From Symbiodinium natans (lineage: Eukaryota > Sar > Dinophyceae > Suessiales > Symbiodiniaceae), in NCBI GenBank assembly GCA_905221605.1, contig CAJNDS010000043.1, forward strand, positions 1 through 64,000: a stretch of DNA of 64,000 bases, given 5' to 3'. Both the position numbers and the translations under genes were made by a program. The notes beneath the pieces are model-generated. The model searched no databases and was not told where the DNA came from. It saw nothing but the letters and a program-made list of their open reading frames with translations. How positions within the stretch are numbered: position 1 is the first letter of the stretch; every line of letters starts with the position of its first letter. Positions 41,401 to 46,251 of the stretch are shown here, piece after piece.

Positions 41401-42398
41401 TGGAAGTCCATCACACGAAGCTGCTCGTCGTAAAACTGCAAACCAGTCATCAGCTCACCCATGCTCTTTGTTGAGTGATGGAGGAGCAGATATCTCTTGG
41501 TCTCAGAATCCAAGTGCTTCATCAGGCACAGGACTCCCTCTTGTTCTCCGATGAGCAACTCCGGGAAGCGATGCTTCACCTGCGCCTCGAACTTGAGAAG
41601 CTCGGTGGTGTACCACCTGGCGACATCAAGTGGTCGCTTGAGATGCTTTGGTGGCACCAGGCCTAACGCCTGTTCGCGGAGGGCCTGTCCCTCCACTCTG
41701 GAGCGAACTGACAATTCGTTGTTCAACGAGCGCCAGAGTTCGTATCCGGCACTTGCTCCCATTTGTTTCACCTCGATGAGATGCACCAAATCTTGCCCAC
41801 GTTGGAACTTGCTCATGGACTGACGAAGCAAAAACCAAAGTTTGGTTGACCGGGCTGCTTTCCCGGCTTCAAGCCTCACTTGCAAGACTTCCACATTGCT
41901 ACTGATCGCTTCTTGCAATTCCGTAGCGTAGCGGTCGTCGAGCAAACAAAGCCAACTCGTAAGTTCGTCTCTGTAGGCTGTCCAAACTCGGATTTCAGCA
42001 TGTCTGCTCGTCATAGACGCATAGTTCAGCTGAGGTAACTGTGGAATGTAACCCTCTGCTCTCTTGTTTCGTACACCAGAGTCTACTTCCATGTCCACAG
42101 GAGTCGATGCATTCGCAGGTGCTGCTGAGGGGTCTCCTATCTGGTAGAACTGAGGTCCAAACGAAGGCACAGCCCCGACTGGTGGCTGATGGCCTGCTCC
42201 AGTCGTAGCTGTCCACTGCCTTGGGTCTACTCCGCGTGGAACTGAAGCTGGTCGCGCTGGCAAAGACCTTCCACGTTCTCTTCTCCCAAGGGCACTTGGT
42301 GACCTTGCACCAGAAAGCCCTGTGGAACTCAGGCTGCTTGCACTGCGGCCTCTCGGAGAACGGTCTCGTCCAGGCACACGTTCTTCACCAGTGTCCAT
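35433..42398 (-). CDS. Copia-A Gag-protease-integrase-reverse transcriptase polyprotein
   Basis: The ATG at 42398 lies only 3 bases past the primer-binding site. Over 2321 residues the order is: Gag (1-400, ending in Gly/Lys repeats), zinc knuckle CRNCGKTGHWARDC at 410-423, protease DSGS at 503-506, a long low-similarity spacer (about 680-1460), the His/Cys pre-integrase HHMQGHVPYMSDCEFC near 1480, integrase Asp (LDQCFF, about 1519), Asp (MSDAEG) and Glu (AAERAI), then reverse transcriptase with LDISTAFL and YVDD near 2231. The spacer coincides with an overlapping 564-codon frame. The frame ends in a stop at 35435-35433, and RNase H follows in another frame, so this copy has at least one frameshift. 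Confidence 0.9.
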   Translation of the reverse strand: MDTGEERVPGRDRSPRGRSASSLSSTGLSGARSPSALGRRERGRSLPARPASVPRGVDPRQWTATTGAGHQPPVGAVPSFGPQFYQIGDPSAAPANASTPVDMEVDSGVRNKRAEGYIPQLPQLNYASMTSRHAEIRVWTAYRDELTSWLCLLDDRYATELQEAISSNVEVLQVRLEAGKAARSTKLWFLLRQSMSKFQRGQDLVHLIEVKQMGASAGYELWRSLNNELSVRSRVEGQALREQALGLVPPKHLKRPLDVARWYTTELLKFEAQVKHRFPELLIGEQEGVLCLMKHLDSETKRYLLLHHSTKSMGELMTGLQFYDEQLRVMDFQREGASGYANAFKGGKGGKGDRDKSNKGPKGNKGNKGEKGEKGQKGGKAKGKDKKGDQGGKGDRARSKSREAKKTDVCRNCGKTGHWARDCWAPPKDKAAAATSQAVTTQPEAPSSSSSTSAKAAAQPTTKGSGKAQSSIKTFLEGYHFGMMLTNQVVSFPSDDRVYWLIDSGSSFHIITRETLESDHVKVLAWLEGRPKSYAETATGDSVEIGGSTHVLVEVCFETTTSASLKSSSEHEGDAVYMCRARFEAVISDQIKHNLLNINLLCQNGGWEPAMCGQQGVITVRKHGVTLKPTMFASVSWLASVRNDHPLALKPQDLIAKTEQFRRSRSRKSSSSRDFHRSTSNRGHRSSARVCVEPENPELLDVSCLDEVVDCEFQTSHEHVDLDQGEAKDRLRTVDDVSGSARDQLQVFSYVDTPVVRELNRDERLIFSEDNSVISHKQQDNSTTPAVERLVFENDSSVISHKQQDNSTTPAVERLVHEHGRETVVCRACLEDFPDEVEIGSLDCSKRRSFPRVGQIGDRRYGSECHDATKHSRVGRHAPGGETQETDIVGGQRRATRHRASTESPRGAPGNVCRGGVHWRGRDGSGFGFGKGGPFDLISFDRVHHGRDGSGGGTVVPHWGEGIPNGSFDVRGSSQGTRYGADEADAEDQIQGKSQGRETGAEFAAGPCGSIDHGSRSSGAIRPHAGIVSANTERKTALGVDRLDDVDCSSIWRSLDGTSFGSQRSTGYAGDAVLPPMPEVCHRSPFDERTTRSQHAGLHADHLQGGPPRDAEPGGLGHMGASSCRTRAAGTWSDRGQGSLSGCTGTERVSSAEPEGNNRGSTGEPRARTIDNGGGDRRVRRGLGRMEANHRGSSSNDPSTSGASPYLHDAAAGGTGQPDSSVHGTPPGPRAQACEERSPSDTSMAGITFQPGLSWSVSAAAPEHSRPHLRRTASPRTFEGELPADAGEGPCPTAGQLDAPESHQRPLQHGDEDGRNDGNRRSGDIGTGRKAIQHNEPSRSARGGGPHGPTIRGPAPSKVAGHTGCEVGRAKAGAPDTSATSSSAARTHARNSNSVEWRAVACIHGAHQAPPRSPRARSFSLPVSLKGSTEKINPILAALSQDERKEPDTRQPQQQFELVTEEGIIGDNVRSKQAELQHHMQGHVPYMSDCEFCQRTRGTTPARKRSDLNPREFQLDQCFFRKLAFIVLVHTMSFAIAVCFRPEGESAATTAEHLHPWVRHFGVKQPHFMSDAEGLTKNIAARLADLCEGTEDSFAPERHAPAAERAIRTLKGIVATHELELREHGVVLDAECADVFDLLFQYAAHTHNRFSVSVGSTMTPMQKIRGDRVRLQVTYPFGAVAYAKITRARRPDADAKYARGIYLGPVLGSTGHAMEIRLDSGETKRVIAPGLKLLYPLRFDANLLPGAKALDGFVPPPEAPKTKELFLPYVPGGGPPIDWVRQHGVTPKCPGCQEGVSSSRHSQKCVKRYQKWLRDSIDDALEALDEGPRVDRRPEELIGEDPYDDDEQMKPNKRIRFGGEEVRAFDPEQAGVGDLEIPEMSVPDADWNVSEYQPSEAEDDDMGDAPEHPQTFHEGVPVRYLEELLENAHYTPQPRSCCDHYDVEAACHLLVGRSSVEKFPYVCLNTTTQQQHHKQQQSVEREAVELLNLQDHPCVCSSVKEKKEDESAGTYMRIQDRTLWVNRPRASYDDLEGFQLDPEETWQGIKKEVNALDSLKVGYARSKSEIDEYRKANPNCRTVKSRWVLTQKAPGLVRARIVAKDFAHGRPSALDLGLSSNAASVEALKIVLARAAKGKMRAYGLDISTAFLFAQVVEPTIIELPSTFALESGETAYLILEKALYGLRSASLSWQRHLNRIVSALGLQASPLEPTLFSGWVNLESGWEYIIMLAYVDDLLIVSSTEKGFEYVHEALSSVLKVKVNGRLIEDGQMEFLGRLIRWDGRQIMLGVKPEYVKVGLYILRMGHIHRKSILDDTRHQEYVR
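38123..39817 (-). CDS. 564-codon frame overlapping the Copia-A polyprotein in the +1 frame
   Basis: This frame starts with ATG (39817) and lies wholly inside the spacer between protease and integrase of Copia-A, on the same strand but shifted by one base. Its composition looks protein-like: a basic N-terminal helix, then an acidic stretch with DEMDLDLDS, Pro/Ser-rich linkers, a finger-like FCLLCQKY (C214, C217) followed by H225 and H231 in the style of a matrin/U1 finger, and an Arg/Asp-rich end RRRDRQERDRSRSPSP like SR proteins. By contrast, the polyprotein frame over the same bases is Arg/Gly/Ser-rich and featureless. The second frame may be the real one in this stretch, or both may be used. 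Function unknown. Confidence 0.55.
   Translation of the reverse strand: MDPSATMQRSIQELEGMRQGARRRRLILLEANAAQHGIELPQNLREELQATYAEAESTGGDEMDLDLDSARVDPSTSSPSIEYIMEETEAAEAPSSHTGVREFQTDPSMSEAPAKGPAMVLMKPTPKIKSKEKAKAERPVRNLLPDHVDQSTMGVDPREPSGPTPASSAPTRRGKRRWASTGWMTWIARRFGGAWTAQASGASDPPDTPVTLFCLLCQKYVTEAHLMSEPHEANMQGFTQTISKEGLHVTQNPVDWATWEQALAEPEQLELGVTEGKARSVVALGPSEFPQPNPKETTAAAPASPGPGPSTMVVEIDESDEDWGEWRPTTGVPAPTTPAHPEHPPISMTQPPGEPVSPTAVYTEHRRGPEPRHAKSALRVTPPWRESLSNLGYHGPYLQLHLSTPGHTSEGLQALGPLRESFLRMQVKDHAQLPVSLTPPKATSDLSSTVMRMAETMETGEAGTLAPAGRPFNTMSLRAQLEAGVLTGQQYEDRRRARSQDIQAARSVAPRLALPIPPPPPVPRPERTPETPIPWSGAPSPAFMELIRRRRDRQERDRSRSPSP
39964..40092 (-). repeat. In-frame 54-bp repeat, two copies, period 75 bp
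   Basis: The copies at 39964 and 40039 are nearly identical and encode SVISHKQQDNSTTPAVERLV twice in the Copia-A polyprotein spacer. The 75-bp period (25 codons) keeps the frame. Confidence 0.88.
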
Positions 42399-42401
42399 GC
42401 T

Positions 42402-42423
42402 GGAGCACGAAGCTCCGCTACCA
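42402..42423 (-). promoter_or_regulatory. Copia-A primer-binding site
   Basis: On the minus strand, TGGTAGCGGAGCTTCGTGCT starts directly at the LTR end and would pair with a tRNA 3' end ...GCUACCA. The TGGTAnC start is typical of copia elements primed by a methionine tRNA; the exact tRNA is inferred. Confidence 0.82.
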
Positions 42424-42960
42424 CGTTGAAACTCGTGGCACAGCTACGGGGCCTAAGGGACCTCAGGTCAAGACTACACTCAACCCTCACAGCACGAAGT
42501 GCGGACTCTTTTCACTGCGCTGTTCACAGCTTCTCGAGCTCCGCTCGTCTTGAGCCAATGCGAGCACGGCTCTCCAGCTTCAATTCACTCTCTGCCAGAC
42601 ATGGGAAAACAAAGGTACTTCAGGTGAAAACACTCAGCCATGGAACTTCTACTCCTAAACACTGTGGGTAGGTTCCTAGCACCTCTTAGGTGCTCTGCTG
42701 AGCTCTGTGCAGACCTAAACTGGCTTGAGTCACTTCTGGTCACCAAATACCAGGTCACAAACAGGAAACGAGTTCCGACAAACGAGTTTCGAGAAAACGA
42801 ACAGAAAACGGTTCTTCCCACTCAAAACAAGGTCTCACCAAGCCAAAACAAATCTGCACTGCCTGACATGTCCTCGTGCCTATGCTTCACACTCATAGCA
42901 GACAACTCAAGTGCACATCACGTGTCAACTGGGAAACTAGGAGGGTCACATATATCAACT
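42424..42960 (-). repeat. Copia-A 5' LTR (537 bp)
   Basis: On the minus strand it starts AGTTGATATATGTGACCC and ends GAGTTTCAACG. It is flanked by the target duplication CCTTA (42961-42965) and the primer-binding site. A CATTGGCTCAAG spliced-leader-like word occurs on the minus strand at 42560-42549. Confidence 0.93.
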
Positions 42961-42965
42961 CCTTA

Positions 42966-44132
42966 AGATATCATCTTCTGAGCTCTTATTCGTGGTCAAA
43001 TTTACGTGGACTTTGATACTGAAAAGCCACACGCTATGAAATCCAGCAACTGCTAACTGGCAGCCTGCAGCCAAGGCTCTTTTTTGGGTGTTTGATTGTC
43101 TGGCTTGATGTACAATTGAAGAACAGCCCACAGAGGAGGCTTAAACCTTACTCGCGACAAACACTTAAAAAAGAAGGGCGAAAGAAAAGACAAAAACCCC
43201 AAAGGGAGACACAAACCCGAGAAGAGTAGAAGGACCATGAAACCAAACTGCGCCTTCACTCTTATTAGCTTTAGCAGCTGCTATCTTGGCCTGCTTCTGC
43301 CTTTCGCTGTTCTTCAGCGACAGCAAATTCCTTGACCGCTTGGGCTTCCGGTCGTCAGAAAAACCTCGACGGCCGCTGTGGTTATGGCTTGCTGGGTTTT
43401 GGCCATTTCAGCGTCAGGTAGCAAGAAAGGTTGCTGTGGCTGTGAGAAACCGTATGGAGGTTTGGGTGCGGAACACCGCCGTACTCGCACCAGAGCCAGG
43501 GCGCCGTTAACGGCAAACACACCCAACTTTGCACATGGCTTATGAACCTCAGAACACGGTGTCCAACTGCATGGTTGATGCCGGCAGGCGCAACGCCGTT
43601 GGATACGTGGGACGAACTTGAAGAGCTGTTATGCCACAAATTGTCGCAGACCGGCCGGTATGCATTCAAAAGGTCAAAGATCCATGTATCTGCCGATGCC
43701 TGAAGACAGGCATTATAGTGGGTGCATCACATTAAGGATGGAAGATGTGCAGGAAACGCCGCCCCCTGCTGAACACCTTCCTGGACGAGGATATGTGCAG
43801 CCACTGTAAAACCTCTCTGAAGCCCGCGGAGAAATCCCAAGTGCCTTCTTGCAAACCCGATCTTTCGGACGTGACGCCGTTAAGTGCGGGAATGCCGCCA
43901 AGTACCGATCTGCTGTAGGGGTCCGGATTTATCTTTCGGCCGACAGACGTAACATTTAGTATGCGGTGAAGCGCTCGACCTCACACGAGTCACTGCACCT
44001 GACCACAGCACACACGAAGGGCCATAACGTTGAACGTCTTCAGCGACAGCGATTGGAGAGGATGCGTTGAGGAATTTTCTTAGCAAGCCACCCAAAGTCC
44101 GGAAACGAAGTGTTACAAGCTTTGCCTTCGTT
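42966..44132. other. Spacer between Copia-A and Copia-B
   Basis: Only short overlapping frames on both strands are present, without domains. No repeat boundary or RNA gene is recognised. Confidence 0.4.
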
Positions 44133-44431
44133 TGTAAAAGTTTCTAAACAGCACAAACCCAACTTACACACAGCTTCGCACTTGCACAGCACTTTCTCAC
44201 ACAAAGCGACGAATGCAGTTGTCCTGCCTTCTTAGTGCTTTCTCAGCTCTCTTGACCTTGAGCCAAGAGACAAAAGTAAAACTGGAAAAACCCAGTTGAC
44301 GCCACCTACGCAAGCTCACTTCTCCTGCAAAACAAAATCTCAAGGAAAAACATGCTCGACTGTTCAGGGAAGACCTGTACGTCCCGGACATACAGTAAGC
44401 ACGTCAAACATGCGCCTTGGCCAAAAAGGCA
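44133..44431 (-). repeat. Copia-B 3' LTR (~299 bp)
   Basis: On the minus strand it runs from TGCCTTTTTGGCC to AGAAACTTTTACA. It matches 52118-52415 with scattered substitutions. A CTTGGCTCAAG spliced-leader-like word lies on the minus strand at 44267-44257. Confidence 0.92.
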
Positions 44432-44525
44432 TCCCGCAGCCGTGTCTATACACAGATTTCCACACCCCCTTTCGGGATGATCTTTTTGTCTCACCTCACT
44501 CTCAGATGACGACATCTTCAGATGA

Positions 44526-45257
44526 TCACTCCAATCTCAGAGGTCTGTTCCCTGTCACACATGTCGAACACGGAGTGATGCATGTCGGGTTGGAGGTAAC
44601 GGCCGCCACATGCTTGCAGTACACACTGTGATATTTGTCCCCGGACGGGAACACACACAGTTCTGTGTTGCCCGGCTCTGGCTTACAGTTCCCACACTGC
44701 CACATAGTTCGCCATGATCCCTCCATGCGATGACACGTCTGATCGTGATGAAAAATGCCCTGAGATTCAGAAGCAAAGATGCGCTTGTCCACTCTATCCT
44801 TGCAGCTTGAACTTTCATGCTTCTCCCTTGCACCAGCTGCCTTCGGCCTCGCTCTCAACGACGATGCCTCCTTTTTACCATCTGGCTCACGAGGGTTCAT
44901 CTGTTGACTTCTCTCAGGCATAGAGTTGTTTTGGGCACCTTGTGGCTTCATCGTGTCATCATCCAGAAGCGGGTTCTGTATGGCAGCTCTTTGCTGCCCA
45001 TAGCTCATCCGGAAAAACAATGCCCACGCACAACAGCATGTCATGATCAGCGTACCAACCAAGATGCCGTTGACAAAGCACCCGATGATGATGATCCATA
45101 CTGGATCCCAAGTCGGACTAGCAAACATCTGTACAAGCTCGCTGCCCATGAAGGTGGTTCCCCAAAGCTCTACTGGCCTCGCAGTCTCCACTCCAGAGCT
45201 CATCAACGCAAGAATGGCCACTGAAATCGCCACTCTCATCAAAGGCTGTGCAACCAT
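44526..45257 (-). CDS. Copia-B env-position membrane protein, 243 aa
   Basis: The ATG is at 45257, 77 bases past the Pol stop and inside the LTR pair, the position of env-like genes in some plant copia elements. Residues 1-25 resemble a signal peptide (MRVAISVAILALMSSG) and residues 53-83 are a strong membrane span containing WIIIIGCFVNGILVGTLIM, next to a CCC cluster. The remainder is polar, and the C-terminus has two similar modules: H171-x3-C175...C188-x2-C191 and H210-x3-C214...C230-x2-C233. These resemble small zinc-binding repeats (YHxxxC...PCxxC) known at the ends of various microbial proteins. It has no evident furin site or fusion peptide, so an envelope function is not established. 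Confidence 0.7.
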   Translation of the reverse strand: MVAQPLMRVAISVAILALMSSGVETARPVELWGTTFMGSELVQMFASPTWDPVWIIIIGCFVNGILVGTLIMTCCCAWALFFRMSYGQQRAAIQNPLLDDDTMKPQGAQNNSMPERSQQMNPREPDGKKEASSLRARPKAAGAREKHESSSCKDRVDKRIFASESQGIFHHDQTCHRMEGSWRTMWQCGNCKPEPGNTELCVFPSGDKYHSVYCKHVAAVTSNPTCITPCSTCVTGNRPLRLE

Positions 45258-45333
45258 GACGCCCGAGGGAAAACTAGAAAACTTGCGTTACAAAGAATCG
45301 CAAGTGCTGTGAAACCAAATCGGATCCCCCCTT

Positions 45334-46251
45334 TCAGTTTGTTGCTTTCAGGGCTTTGACCAACCCTTCTGCCAGCACCTTGCTATACCTCCCTGTTGCT
45401 GTGTAGTCAATGTCATGGAACGAGGCATGTGTCTGGCAACTGCAACTTCCAAACATGTCGAAAAGCTTCTGGGCGCACTCGAGATGTGAACACATGAACC
45501 TGAGACGTTTTGACACTGGAAGACCGCTTCGACTCAACACGCCGGTGGCGCACAGCCACACATCTACGGGATACACAAGACCTGAGGCTCGAAGGACATT
45601 CTGTGTTCCCCATCTCTTCCAAATCATGTTTTGCTTTGGCAATTCGAACGTACGTCCATCTCCAAGCCTCAGATACCTCTCTGCAGATCGCATCAACGCC
45701 TCCCACTCAAGATCAGATTTTGTACATCTTTGCACAAAGTTCCGCAGTGGCGATCCTGAAGAGCAAGGCGTGGACACGTGAACGTGGATCCAAAGCCCTC
45801 TGCTCTTCCAAGCAGTGATGACCTTGATGGTTTCTGCCAACACTCTTGAGGTCTCGGCATTGGCTGTGATCCCACAATACGGCACCCCAAGTGATTCACA
45901 CACCTGACACAGGGCCGAATCCTCACTGCAAAACACCTCCAGCACTGCCACTTCATCGGATTCTTTCATGCTCTCTGGAGAAACTCGCAGCTGTGACAAC
46001 ATGTACAATGCCTCCACATGTCCATCTTGTGTGATGAAGCCTAATCGCGTTCTGTGTTCTTGGAAGAGTCGAGTTCCGAGATTTTTAGTGTAGAGATCAG
46101 CAGCATTCTCCTCGCCTCTCAGCCAACGCAACTTGAGCCGACCTCTCAAGAGATGTTCTCTCATCCATGCCAATCGGATCTCTACGTGCCGCGAACGCTT
46201 AGGGACGTCTTCTGCATGAATGACATCCAACGCTGCCTGACTGTCCGTCAA
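45334..46251 (-). CDS. Copia-B end of RNase H plus methyltransferase-like domain
   Basis: This 305-codon frame begins inside RNase H (first listed codon TTG; the frame is open upstream). It supplies the third acidic motif TDSQAA and the final ADLYTKNL. Residues 102-302 form the accessory domain shared with Copia-A: VLEVFCSEDSALCQVC, then GVPYCGITANAE, the conserved STPCSSGSP at 160-168, FELPKQNMIWKRW, SGLPVSKR, SCSCQTH at 269-275 and a final YSKVLAEGLVKAL. Here the motif-I-like strand followed by an acidic ITANAE resembles a Rossmann cofactor site more clearly than in Copia-A. Function inferred only from pattern. Confidence 0.8.
   Translation of the reverse strand: MTDSQAALDVIHAEDVPKRSRHVEIRLAWMREHLLRGRLKLRWLRGEENAADLYTKNLGTRLFQEHRTRLGFITQDGHVEALYMLSQLRVSPESMKESDEVAVLEVFCSEDSALCQVCESLGVPYCGITANAETSRVLAETIKVITAWKSRGLWIHVHVSTPCSSGSPLRNFVQRCTKSDLEWEALMRSAERYLRLGDGRTFELPKQNMIWKRWGTQNVLRASGLVYPVDVWLCATGVLSRSGLPVSKRLRFMCSHLECAQKLFDMFGSCSCQTHASFHDIDYTATGRYSKVLAEGLVKALKATN

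Larger units (their letters stand above)
21911..42960 (-). mobile_element. Copia-A: Ty1/copia LTR retrotransposon with two LINEs nested in its 3' LTR
   Basis: The element reads right to left. Its 5' LTR is 42424-42960, the primer-binding site directly abuts it at 42402-42423, and the Gag-Pol frame is 42398-35433 with a second frame to 33911. A polypurine run at 33702-33706 precedes the 3' LTR. The 3' LTR begins at 33701 and is broken after 16 bases by LINE-A and LINE-B. It resumes at 22444 with a repeated 13-bp target copy and ends at 21911. The two pieces add to 16+521=537 bp, the exact length of the 5' LTR, and I saw one mismatch between the LTRs (22077 versus 42590). The element is therefore young, and the LINEs are younger still. 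Confidence 0.93.
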
